A stretch of 64,000 bases of DNA from NCBI RefSeq assembly GCF_001900245.1, contig NZ_CP017813.1:806001-870000 (forward strand). The letters are read 5' to 3'. This document shows positions 43,355-53,519 of the stretch, in pieces (position 1 is the stretch's first letter; every line of letters begins with the position of its first letter). The notes under the pieces are model-generated. The model saw only the letters and a program-made list of their open reading frames with translations, was not told the origin of the DNA and ran no database searches. The position numbers were made by a program, and so were the translations under genes. The stretch is from Mycoplasmopsis pullorum. Its GTDB lineage: Bacteria > Bacillota_I > Bacilli_A > Mycoplasmatales > Metamycoplasmataceae.

Positions 43355-43415
43355 TTTAAAAACTTCGTAATAGTAGACAATCTTAAGTGATGTTTACTGT
43401 TACGAAGTTTTTAAA
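43355..43415. terminator. Long imperfect hairpin closing the right arm
   Basis: A perfect 16-bp outer stem (TTTAAAAACTTCGTAA at 43355-43370 with its complement at 43400-43415) continues inward as AGTA-ACA / TGT-TACT with single mismatches. It has A-rich and T-rich flanks. It can work as a bidirectional terminator and may mark the element boundary. Confidence 0.65.
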
Positions 43416-43627
43416 TCAGTAAAATTAAAATTCATAAGTTAAAATTTAATTAAATTATGACTCTATTCTTACTAGTTATTAGTGGTTAAAAAGTACAAAA
43501 AATAGTCTCCAACTTGGAAATGCAGGATATTTTGAGATTCGGTATAAAATAGTGAATGATTTTAAAATAGGTAGTACACACTGCTTAAAAAGCATAATTG
43601 AAGTTAGATTTTCCCCTTATATCTAAA
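43416..43627. other. Non-coding gap upstream of the Fic gene
   Basis: About 210 bases without a supportable gene. It contains the left copy of the inverted repeat that flanks the Fic gene (43510-43530) and otherwise only AT-rich sequence. Confidence 0.5.
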
Positions 43628-43664
43628 ATTTACCCTTAAATTATGGTATATTTTAAGGGTAAAT
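43628..43664 (+). promoter_or_regulatory. Operator-like 13-bp inverted repeat at the Fic promoter
   Basis: ATTTACCCTTAAA (43628-43640) and TTTAAGGGTAAAT (43652-43664) are perfectly complementary around TTATGGTATAT, which could hold the -10 box. It lies about 20 bases before the Fic ATG, as expected for an operator, possibly autoregulatory through the C-terminal winged-helix part of the protein. Confidence 0.65.
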
Positions 43665-43684
43665 ATCTAAAAGAAAGGGAAAGA

Positions 43685-44731
43685 ATGAGAAAGTTTAATT
43701 ATTCTAAATTCAAAGATGTAAAATGAGATTCTGAAGTATTAAGCTTAATAAGTGGAATTTATAAATACCAAGGTAAGGAAGAATTTTTCTTAAAACAAAA
43801 ACCTGAACAATTGAATAAGCTTGTTGAAATAGCTAAAATACAAAGTACAGAATCATCAAATGAAATTGAAGGTATTGTTACAACTAGCACTAGAATAAAA
43901 AAACTAGTTGAAGAAAAAACAAGTCCGCGAAATCAGGATGAAAAAGAAATCATAGGTTATAGAGATGTTTTAAATCTTATTCATGAAAATTTCGATGTTA
44001 TCCCTGTTTCTAAAAATTACATTTTACAAATGCATAAAATTATGTTTAGTTATCTAAATAATCCATTTGCTGGTAAAACTAAAAATGTACAAAATTATAT
44101 TACTGCTACTTATGAAAATGGTCATTCTGAAGTTGTTTTTACACCTCTTTCTCCATTCGAAACATCAAGTGCACTAGATGATATTTGTGATGAATTTAAT
44201 AAAGTTATAGGGAACTGAGAATTAGATCCTTTAATTGCTATACCTCTTTTTATACATGATTTTTTGTGCATTCATCCTTTTAATGATGGAAATGGCAGAA
44301 TGAGTAGATTACTTACAACGCTCTTATTATATAAGTGCGATTTTTATGTTGGTAGATATATATCACTTGAATCGATAATAGCCAAAAGTAAATTTGAATA
44401 TTATGATTCATTAGCAAAATCTGGTTTAAATTGACATAATGAAAAAGAAGATATATTACCTTTTTTGAAATATATTTTAGGTATTATTCTTTCTGCTTAT
44501 AAAGCGTTTGAAGATCGCTTTTCAATTATTGAAGAAAAATTACCTCCGATTGAAATTGTAAGAAAAGCAATTAATCAGAAAATAGAAAAATTCTCAAAAC
44601 AAGATATTGTTGAGCTTTGTCCTAATCTTAGTCTTAGTTCAATAGAAAACTCATTAAGAAAGCTGGTAGAAGAGAAAGTAATTAAAAGAGAAGGGATAGG
44701 TAAAGCTATAAAATACATAAGACTAAAATAA
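43685..44731 (+). CDS. Fic-domain AMP-transferase with N-terminal inhibitory motif and C-terminal winged helix
   Basis: This 348-aa protein has the Fic catalytic motif HPFNDGNGRMSR near residue 199, which transfers AMP (or another nucleotide part) to target proteins. The inhibitory helix motif (S/T)xxxE(G/N) is visible in STESSNEIEG near residue 58, making it a self-restrained class II Fic protein. The last 80 residues (FSKQDIVELCPNLSLSSIEN...) look like a winged-helix DNA-binding domain, common in this Fic/DUF4172-like group. GAAAGGGAAAGA precedes the ATG. An inverted-repeat operator lies just upstream. It stands alone, flanked by inverted repeats. Confidence 0.9.
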
Positions 44732-44772
44732 ATCAATATTTCCTACGTTTCCAAGTTGTAATGAAGAAAAAA

Positions 44773-44803
44773 ACGAATACAACTACAAATAAGGCGTATT
44801 CGT
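44773..44803 (-). terminator. Hairpin next to the IS relic, oriented as a minus-strand terminator
   Basis: ACGAATAC and GTATTCGT form an 8-base stem; the T run is on the minus strand (A run at 44767-44773). It abuts the end of the IS relic. Confidence 0.5.
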
Positions 44804-45202
44804 CCTAAGTTTGACGCTTTTGCAATTTTTTAGTATTATTGATTTCCTAATATATAAATATATTAACAAATTTTAATTTGTTTTTTAGCTCTAACGATTC
44901 AAAGATATTTAGAATTCATTTTAGAATGCTGTGTTTTTTCCGATTCCTACTAAAAAAATAATTGAAGCAGTTAAGAATCAAAAAGTGTCAATCATACCGA
45001 TGATAAAAACATGCATAAAATCTGAACAAACAGATGATTTTAAAACTATATTAAAGGTTCTTGGTTTAAAACCTTTAGAAACAATAGGAAAATACAATGA
45101 TATAAAACTTACTATATATGAAAAGCAAATTTAAAAACAACGAACGACTCTATTTTGTAGGGTTATTCGTTGTGTTTTAGTTTCAAAAGTGTCAAACTTA
45201 GG
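44804..45202 (+). mobile_element. Relic of an IS with CCTAAGTTTGACxCTTTT ends
   Basis: About 400 bases bounded by inverted repeats: CCTAAGTTTGACGCTTTTG (44804-) and the complementary CAAAAGTGTCAAACTTAGG (-45202). Inside, a frame from 44931 to 45134 gives a 67-aa product ending KVLGLKPLETIGKYNDIKL..., which looks like the C-terminal end of a transposase (possibly IS1634-type) whose main body is deleted. A hairpin (45139-45171) precedes the right end. The same right end occurs in the 94-bp element at 47758. Confidence 0.7.
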
Positions 45203-45306
45203 ATCACTATCATATGATTTTTGTGACTCAAGTGTTGTGCTTTGTAACTCGTCAATATATTCACTTAAATAGGTGAGAATGTGCTTGGAATTCTTAAAAG
45301 GTATAA

Positions 45307-45453
45307 AATTTTCACTCTGATGTGTTAAATCGTGCTATTAGACGTGTTTTTGCTTCAATTGAGGCATGATTTGGTCATCCAAGATGGAAATTTTGAACTT
45401 GAGTATGAAAAACAAGTACAATTGCTTGTGCTTGCTATAGAAATTATTATTAA
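45307..45453 (+). pseudogene. Short C-terminal fragment, probably of a transposase
   Basis: A 48-codon frame without a start reads SDVLNRAIRRVFASIEAWFG..., ending CACYRNYY. With many UGA Trp codons it reads as real protein. The pattern (basic helix, VFASIE, RNYY end) recalls IS5-type transposase ends. It is only a remnant. Confidence 0.35.
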
Positions 45454-45460
45454 ATTATAC

Positions 45461-47547
45461 TTATATTAATTTATTCGTATCTTTAAGTTTGATAAGTCGT
45501 CTATCAATAATTATATCTAAATTTCTATCAGAATTTACTCATTCTTCTCAAGTTGGTTGTTCTTCTGGAGTGTTGGTGAAATATTCTGGTAAGTCAACAT
45601 ATTCGTACTCTTTAGGATTTTTGTATTTAAAAATTGTTGAAATGTAGGAATCAAAAAATAATCTTCTTGTATTTCAAATTGGATCATTTCGTTCTGCCAT
45701 AACATAGTCTAAATCAATTTCTCTATATTTTGTTTTTTCACTTTCGTATATTAATGGTGTCTCTAATTTATCTGCTCAAGTTAAATCAACGACTTTTCAT
45801 CTACCATCAACAAAAACTTCATTTCACGCATGTTGTCCCGAACTAGCTAAAGAACTTTTTTCATAAATATCTCCACCTATTTGTCGCACTGGTATACCTA
45901 GTAATGACATAGCCATAGCGAAATTCTGCGTATATCCATTACATTGTAGTTCTTTGTCTCTATCGAATAATGCAAAAGGAGTCATAAAACCATATCCGTC
46001 ATAGGTGAATTCCTCTGCATATTCAAAACTTTGGTTTGTACTATTGTAAGCAACATTCGTGATTATGAAAAATGAAACGGCTTTTATTTTTTGTTCATCA
46101 CTTCAATTAGGATTGATTATTTTAGGTAAAGTTTCTTCTCACTTTTGTCGTCATTCCTTATATTTTTTAGCATAATCTAAGTAATATAAATTTTTATTCT
46201 TATTGTAAGAAATAGGAATTATCTCACTTATTTTTATATCGTTTTTCGTTTTATTATTTACATTTTCATCAACTTTTATAATACTTAGTCGACCTTTATG
46301 CGATAAACCAACAAAAATATTAGGTTTTTCATAAAATAATTCAGGTCAAAATGATGATCCCATTCTTGACGAAATTAATATAGCATCTTTTGTTTTTGGA
46401 TTATAATCATAAAATTTATTTTTATCTATATTATTAAATGATAGATTTGTGATTAAGTTTTCGAAATAATTTATTGTGTCATTTATTTGTCATTTTTTTC
46501 TATAAATGAGTTGTTTCAAAATTTGATATTACTAGTGAAATTTCAATATTTTTTTTCTAAATCTGATTGGTTTTTTCAATTGTCATAAGTTTCATCATCA
46601 TTTAATATTTTTTCTATTTCTTCGTCTGTTTTTGAGATAAATGAATATGGTTTATAATCTCCTATAAGTATAAAATTTTCATCTTGTTTTAATATTTCAT
46701 TTATTATTGGATTTCTAGAAGTGACCAGTTTTTCAAATTTAATATTTTTATAACGGTCCGGATTGGAATCAGGTTCTACTTTTACTCATTTTCATTTTTC
46801 ATATTCTTTTATAACATTTAATAAAAATTTACCATCTAATTCTAATTCATAAAGATTATTTGAATAAAATTTTTCAGGATTTAAGCCCCAATTATCATGA
46901 TTGTCAACACCTCATTGTACTTTGATTGTTCTTTTTGAATATCTGTCTATAAATGAAATATTTTCACCTTTAATTGCTTTTAAGAATAAGTCTAAACGTG
47001 CTTCAATTTGTGAGAATAAATGTTCTGAAGTAGTCCAAAATTCTTTCAATTGTTCTAATTTATAGATTAATCAATCTTGTTTTATAAATCTATAGAAATC
47101 GTTATCTTTCTTGTATGCTTCTAAAAATCTATCATTATTATCAATGTTTTTGTTTTTTCATTGTTCTAAAAAATCTTGTTCTATATAACCATAAGAAAGA
47201 AAGCTTATAAAAATGTTTTGAGGATTTTGTTCAAAAGAAAAATCATCATTAATATATTTTCGAACCAAAGTTCAAACTTCTTTTTTTAACTCTTCGATAC
47301 TTTTCTCAGATTTTGGTTCTTCTTTTGGTGATTCAACAGGTGAAATAGTAGGTTTTTCTTTATTTATAGGTGTTTTTAATTCAGGTGGTGTGGTTATTTC
47401 TATAGGATTTTTAGAATTATTTTTCTTATTTTTTAGGATTAAAGGAGTAATTATTGAAATTCCAACAACTCCAATGGTACCAAAATAAAACAACATTGAC
47501 AACAATGGTCTTTTAAAAGTTAAAATTGATTTTATTTTCTTTTTCAT
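45461..47547 (-). pseudogene. Transglutaminase-like surface protein, frameshifted at a run of seven A
   Basis: The first part (354 codons from ATG 47547) has one N-terminal membrane segment (about residues 15-38), a Pro/Lys-rich stretch and a helical region, and ends at TAA 46483. The second part, in another frame, continues with a transglutaminase-like domain: Cys in ELQCNGYTQNFAMAMSLLGI, His in SGQHAWNEVFVDG, Asp in VVDLTWADK, ending at TAA 45461. The frames join if the A run (T run 46493-46499 on the plus strand) had eight instead of seven bases. So it is either a broken gene or a phase-variable one. A related intact gene lies at 32001. Confidence 0.75.
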
Positions 47548-47757
47548 TTTTTAATTTTAAAAGAAAATACAAAAAAGAAAGAATCGAATTAATTATTTCT
47601 TATGCTATTTTACAAAATTATTATTTTGTAATTTGCACTTCAGCAATTTCAAAAATCGAACTTCTTGGTCTACTATCAATGTTACTTGGTTTAGTACCGT
47701 AGTATCATGCACCATAAAAATCCTTAATATATCCATCATCACCTATAATAACGTTTT
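47548..47757 (-). pseudogene. C-terminal remnant of a lost gene, cut by the 94-bp element
   Basis: On the minus strand the frame from 47757 to TAA 47631 reads VIIGDDGYIKDFYGAWYYG..., ending FEIAEVQITK. It looks like the end of a secreted or beta-rich protein. Upstream it is interrupted exactly by the small IS-derived element. The rest of the gap (47548-47630) is non-coding. Confidence 0.45.
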
Positions 47758-47851
47758 CCTAAGTTTAACACTTTTGAAATTAAAAAATAACGAACAATTC
47801 TATTTTGTAGAGTTATTCGTTGTGTTTTAGTTTCAAAAGTGTCAAACTTAG
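47758..47851. mobile_element. 94-bp MITE-like element
   Basis: The left end CCTAAGTTTAACACTTTTGAAA and the right end TTTCAAAAGTGTCAAACTTAG are inverted repeats. The inner hairpin sequence (CGAAC...TATTTTGTAG...TTATTCG) is nearly identical to the last 65 bases of the relic at 44804-45202. It is thus an internally deleted derivative of the same IS. Confidence 0.75.
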
Positions 47852-47881
47852 AAAAAAACTCGTAAGCGGGAAATGCGGAAA

Positions 47882-47910
47882 AAAGAGTTAAAATTATTTT
47901 TTAACTCTTT
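47882..47910 (-). terminator. Terminator overlapping the stop of the papain-like protease gene
   Basis: GAGTTAAAA and TTTTAACTC form a stem that includes the TAA stop at 47894-47896, with T or A runs on both sides. Confidence 0.75.
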
Positions 47911-50554
47911 TTTTAATTAATTTAACAATAAAGAAAGTTGCTATACCAAAAGTTATAATTCCAGTTGAAACACCTAAAATACTTCATAAAATAACATGTA
48001 TTTTATTGGTTTTAGATTTTTCAGATTCTATTGAAACACCTTCTAATTCTTTTTCATTATTAGAATTATTTTTTTCTATAGTTGAATTTTCATTAGTAGT
48101 TGGTTTTGAATTAGCTTGCTCTCCTGTTTCGACTGGATTATTTGGTTGTGATTTAGATGTTGAAGAATCATTAATTTGATCCTCTTCGGTTTCAGGGTTT
48201 GAATTACTTTGATCGCGTGTTGGATTTTCATTTGATGCATCTTTATTTTCAGTTGCAGAATCTTCTGTTGTTGATTTGTCGTTATCTTGAGATGCTAAAT
48301 CCGCTCCTATTTCAGAGTTTGAATTAATTTCATCTTCCGATGAACTTTCATCAGTAGTATCTTCAGCTATTGGAGAACTACTGTCTTCAACATTAGATGC
48401 ATCAGATTCTTTTGAAATCGGATTATTTTCTTCTGAACTTGAATCTGTTCTAGATTCATTAGTTTTTGGAGAACTTATTTCTTCTTCTCTTGTAATCTCG
48501 CTATCTGATGACTCTTCAATATTTGTTACTGTATCTGTTTCTACCTCAATTTCACTGTCATCACTTATAGGTGGATTATTTTCCGTACCTGATTCACTAG
48601 GATTATTATTTGTATTAGTTTCAGAACTTTCTTCTAATTCTTTTTCATTATTAGAATTATTTTTTTCTATAGTTGAACTTTCGTTAGTAGTTGAACTTGA
48701 ATTAGCTTGCTCTCCTGTTTCGACTGGATCATTTGGTTGTGATTCAGATGTTGAAGAATCATTAATTTGATCCTCTTCGGTTTCAGGGTTTGAATTACTT
48801 TGATCGCGTGTTGGATTTTCATTTGCTGCATCTTTATTTTCAGTTGCAGAATCTTCTGTTGTAGGTTTGTTGTTATCTTGAGATGCTGAATCCGCTTCTG
48901 TTCCAGATTCATTAGTTTTTGGAGAACTTATTTCTTCTTCTCTTGAAATTTCACTATCTGATGACTCTTCAATATTAGTTACTGTATCTGTTTCTACATC
49001 ACTTTCAGAGCTTTCTGATTCACTTTCACTGTGATCACTTCTAGGTGGATTATTTTCTGTATCTGATTCACTAGGATTATTATTTGTATTTGTTTCAGAA
49101 CTTTCTTCTAATTCTTTATTTTCTTCATTAACTGCTGTGCCTTTATTTAATTCATTAATTGGCACTTCAAGAGTATGAGCTTTAATTCCAAATACAACAA
49201 AACTTTTTTTGCTATTTACTCATTGATTATTATGTTTATAAAAACTCAAAATTTCTCTAGTTTCATCACTCGCCATCAAATCAACGTTTTGTTCACCTTT
49301 GTTAGTGACATCAACTATGATTGAAAAATATTGACCTTTGTTTAAAATAATTTCTTCATTTAAATCGATTGTATAAAATCCTTTATCACCAGAATTTGGA
49401 ATTTGCACTTCTTGAGTTAATTTTAATTCACCATCTTCAGGATTAGACATTGAAGAATTTTTAACATAAATTTTGATTTCAGCAGTAATGTTTGAGCCTC
49501 TGAGTGCAAAATTAATTGACTTTAATTTTTCTACAATTTCATCATTTGCTTTTTTAACTGGAAAAATATTTGCCATTGTTCTTTCATTAGTATCAATGGT
49601 TGCAAATAAAGAAAATGAATTTTTTGTATCATAATAGTAAGTATTTTGATATGTATTATTATTTTCTACTTCAACTGCCATTACTTCATGAATTAAATCT
49701 AATGAATCGTATGAAAGCATAAAGTAGCCCTGACCATGCATTTTAGTTCCTCAACTATTTTTAATTATAAAACCACCTCTTTGTTTCGGTCTTTCAGGTT
49801 CAAAATTAGATTGATAATAAGTATCATCTCAACCTACAATAACTGAAGCATGATTTTTGATTTTTCTTTCTTCAAGTGATTTAGTTTCAATAATTGAATT
49901 TGGTTCGTTGTATCAAACGGTTTTAGAACCAAAATTCATTTCGTTAAAAGCATAAGCAACTCCCACAGAACCATATTTGGCAATCGCTAATTTAATATCA
50001 TCAACAGTATGATTAATTTTTACAGCATTTTTAATTTTGGCAATTGTAGGATTATCAAAATTAGGAAACTCATTTTGATTAGTTTGAGCAATTGGGGACG
50101 TATTTCTCATTAAACCATTAAATGCGTGAGATAAATAATTTCCTTCACCTAAAATTCCTTTTCATTCTTTAGCATCGGGATTTAAATTTAACTTATCTGC
50201 ATTGTGATTTCAACTATTACTTATGTAATCAATTGCATGTTCATCAATATCTAAAGAATTTTTAGTGTAATTACCTATATTATTTTTTAACATATTAGTT
50301 TCTAAAATTGAAGCAATTGTATATGCTCAACAAAGACCTTCATGTCCTTGATGTTTAACATTAGTAACTAAATTGTATTCTCTTGCATCAAAAAATTCCA
50401 TTTTTGCAATTTCTTTTGCACTTTTAGTTTTAAAAAGTTCTAATTTTGGTGCGTCAGAATCAGCTGATGTGGTTGTGCTTATCACACTAAAAGGTATTAA
50501 TAAACTTGGGCTAACCAATAAACTAGTTAATATTTTTTTATTTTTGAATCTCAT
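47894..50554 (-). CDS. Papain-family (C1) cysteine protease, surface-anchored, with acidic repeat region
   Basis: This 886-aa protein has a signal peptide (about residues 1-31, ending TTTSA). The C1 catalytic pattern is complete: Gln and Cys in NVKHQGHEGLCWAYT near residue 75, His in NHASVIVGWDD near 235, Asn in IIKNSWGT near 263. A beta-rich domain follows (about 270-460), then roughly 390 residues of Ser/Glu/Asn/Thr/Asp-rich acidic repeats. At the end is a single membrane helix with basic tail (LIKKRVKK). This layout places a protease on a long acidic stalk outside the cell. The gene is divergent from another surface protease gene (50860). Confidence 0.88.
48041..48900 (-). repeat. Duplicated block in the acidic region of the papain-like protease
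   Basis: About 270 bases at 48041-48310 and 48633-48900 (offset 592) are highly similar, encoding segments such as NENPTRDQSNSNPETEEDQI. A second block (48452-48547 and 48904-48998) is also repeated. The region is a mosaic of two repeat types and is likely to vary in length. Confidence 0.85.
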
Positions 50555-50859
50555 ATATTTATTTTAAATAAATATTAATATTTTTATAAAGTATTTTAAT
50601 AAAACTCAAATTGTTGAAAAAATATTGTTTATTTTATAGGTTTTTAATTGTTAATTTAAGATATTTCAAAAAGTGAGTCGGTGAACAAGAAGTTAATCTT
50701 TTTTGTTTTGTTTGTAGATTTTCAACAGGAACATATAATATAATTAATAATATATAAAGCTTTGACTTTTAAACTTGTTTTATAAGACTTTAATCTAAAA
50801 ATTAAATTTGATTATAAGTTCAATTAATAAAAAAGTTCAGGCTTTTTAAAAGGAAAAAA
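50555..50859. other. Divergent promoter region between two surface-protease genes
   Basis: 305 bases, AT-rich, with no gene. TATAAT-like boxes occur around 50736-50755 (plus strand). No inverted-repeat operator was noticed. Confidence 0.5.
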
Positions 50860-53487
50860 ATGAATTTTAAAAAGGTTAAATTTAATTTGTTGAATGTTAG
50901 TTTAATTGCTTCTACCATATTAATATCTTCTGCTTCAATTTCATGTTTTAATAGAAAGAAAGATGAAAAAATCGTAGAAAAAAACGATAATAATATACCT
51001 GAGAATCCAAAGAATGAAAATGATAATTCCGCTATTAATGAAAAAATCAATTCTGGAGAAGAAAAAAATAAAGATACTCCTTCAAGTGATCAAAACTCAA
51101 ATATAAATGAGTCAGATTCTCAAAAAAACGATTCAACCATTTCGCATAATGCAGATGAAAAAGATTCAAATAATCAAAAGGATAATGTAATTGATTCAAG
51201 TTCAAACACAAATGAATCAAATCCTATTTTGAATAATGATTCTAATTCATCAGAAATTGAAAATTCTTCGAATGAAAATAACAATAAAAATTCAGAACTT
51301 GATGATTCAAATAATAATTCTGTGAGTGAAAATACAACTAAATCTGATCAGGATGGTTCTGAAAGAAGTGATACCGATAATTATATTGTAACAAATGAAG
51401 AAAAATCAATTAGCGATGCAGAATCAAATCCTGAAGTTAATAACAATAATTCAGAAAATAATGAATCTGATTTTAATGATAATGATTCAGTTTTAGTAGA
51501 AAATCCAAATTCTGAAACCTTAAACGAAAATAGCACAAATAATCAGAATGATTCAAATTCAGAAGAAAAGCATGAAAATGATATTTCTGATCAAGAAAAT
51601 TGAACATCCAATGCTAATTCAAGCGAAGATTTATCTAATTCAGAAGTTGCAAATACAAATGATAATACATTAAATGATTCTACAAATACACAAAGCAATA
51701 CATCTACCGATGAAAACCTTTTAAATGAGAACGCTTCTGAAATTGAAGAAAAAGATGATTCTAATGTCGAGGATAAAAATAAACAAGGTGATGAAATAAT
51801 GAGTACAGAGTCTTCCAGAGAAGAAAAATCCGATAGTTCACAACATAATGAAAATGCAAATTCAGAATCTAATGATGAGAATAATAGTGAAATAAACGAA
51901 ACATCAAATTGGAATAATCCAATTATCAACGAAGAAACAAATGATACCGAAAATTCAGAAAATGTAGACACATTAACTGAAAATGAAGAAACAAATGATA
52001 CCGAAAGCTCAGTAAATGTAGATTCATCAACTGAAAATGAAGAAACAAATAATCAAAACGATGTTGCTAACGATTCAAATCAGACAGATTCAACCACGAA
52101 TGAATCTGATAATAATTATGAAAATACTAGTGCTTATTATTACGAAACTCATCCAAACGCTAAGACTCTTGATTCGCGTTCAGATGGAGATGCTTCCTTA
52201 GAGTACGGTTCAAATCGTGAATATTTATCCCTAATTCAAAATCGTTCATTTAGTCTCACATGAACTTTTGATGATGGATCGTTCTCGGCAGGGACAATTT
52301 GGTTATTAGACTATAAAGAAGTCGAAAATCGTCATTATAAATTGTATTTTGGTACCAATTATCATGTCGCTGCGGACATTTTTGGGAACAATGATTTACC
52401 AGAATACGTTCAATCTGCAAGAGTTAAAAAAATAAATTCGATGATTCTAGGATTTACCAAGCAATTAAGCGGTGAAACTGGAGCTGATTTTAAATATTTA
52501 ACATTAGAGAAACAAAATTATCCAAGAAACTTTTTCTTAGCTCGTAATTTTATGGATAATGCAAATTATGAATATGATGGTCGAAACCATTATACTGATT
52601 TCGCTGTCTTGGAAATGGATTTTGACTTTAATAAATTACCAAAAAATATTTTTAAACCTAATACTGATGCATTTGCAGTAGCTAAACAAATTTTAAAATC
52701 AATCGAAACACTTGATGAATCAATTCAACGATTTGAAAATAGTTCTAATAAATTCTTAATGACTGATAATTTTCCTTATGCACAAAATAGTTACGGTTCA
52801 GGTTTTAATCTTATTTATAACGTAATTGGTGAAAAAGAATTCAAGGTTTTAAATGATATTGATACATATGAAAAAGCTCAGACTTTAGATGAATATATCA
52901 CAAATGCATATGGTGACAATGACTGAAATATAGCACCAAAGAGAATTTATTTTTATGGATATCCGATTGTTGATCAAAAGAATTTAGTCTTAATTTCTTC
53001 ACCATGAGACCAATTAGATACTCACGAAAACCGGGACAATGTTAAGAATGGACGTGTAATTTGAATAACACATAATGAGTACCACAATCGCGAAGTGGCT
53101 GATCATGGTAACCGTTTTAATGATGAAATTGTCCCAGCTTATTACGGTTTAGCTTTTGAAAGTGCACAATCAAATCGTGTACGTGGAGGTGCGAGTGGTT
53201 CATTAGTAATTAATGAACAAGGTTTACCAATTGGTTTACTATTTGCAAGTGTAGGTAATGATTTTACCGTTGTACTTGATAATGATAATAAGTATCGTAC
53301 ATTGCATACAACTTTAATAACTCCATTTACAAATGATGTGGTGTGAAGTACTAATAATGGTACTATTTATCCGTATAACTTAATTGACGGTAGTGATAAA
53401 AGTAAGTACTCACACCAATTAAATTCATACCGCGAGCAATTAAGCAAAGTTTACGGAAGTGACTATACCACAAGACTTTTCGGATAA
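50860..53487 (+). CDS. MIP/DUF31-type serine-protease lipoprotein with long acidic region
   Basis: This 875-aa lipoprotein has a signal and lipobox ISC at residues 27-29 (SASISCFNRKK). Residues 35-430 are an extreme Asn/Ser/Asp/Glu-rich low-complexity region. The C-terminal domain has a chymotrypsin-like triad pattern: His in YFGTNYHVAAD near residue 502, Asp in YTDFAVLEMD near 580, Ser in GGASGSLVIN near 778, as in the mycoplasma DUF31/MIP family, whose known members cleave immunoglobulin with partner MIB. No MIB gene is in the window. AAAAGGAAAA precedes the ATG, and two or more UGA Trp codons are in frame. It ends at a shared terminator. Confidence 0.88.
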
Positions 53488-53488
53488 G

Positions 53489-53519
53489 AAAAATCAGGAT
53501 TTGTTCATCCTGATTTTTT
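53489..53519. terminator. Bidirectional terminator between the serine protease and M42 genes
   Basis: AAATCAGGAT and ATCCTGATTT pair around a 6-base loop with A and T runs on both sides. It serves the two convergent genes. Confidence 0.85.

Larger units (their letters stand above)
43510..44758. repeat. Imperfect inverted repeats flanking the Fic gene
   Basis: CAACTTGGAAATGCAGGATAT (43510-43530) is matched in reverse complement by 44736-44758 (CAACTTGGAAACGTAGGAAA...), about 18 identical positions with a two-base gap. They bracket exactly one gene, as the ends of a small insertion cassette would. No transposase is inside. Confidence 0.55.

Noticed and set aside
48667-48912. Gln/Lys/Met-rich ORF inside the acidic repeat region of the cysteine protease gene
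   Set aside because: It is an alternate-frame reading of repetitive acidic codons; composition is extreme and no start signal is present.
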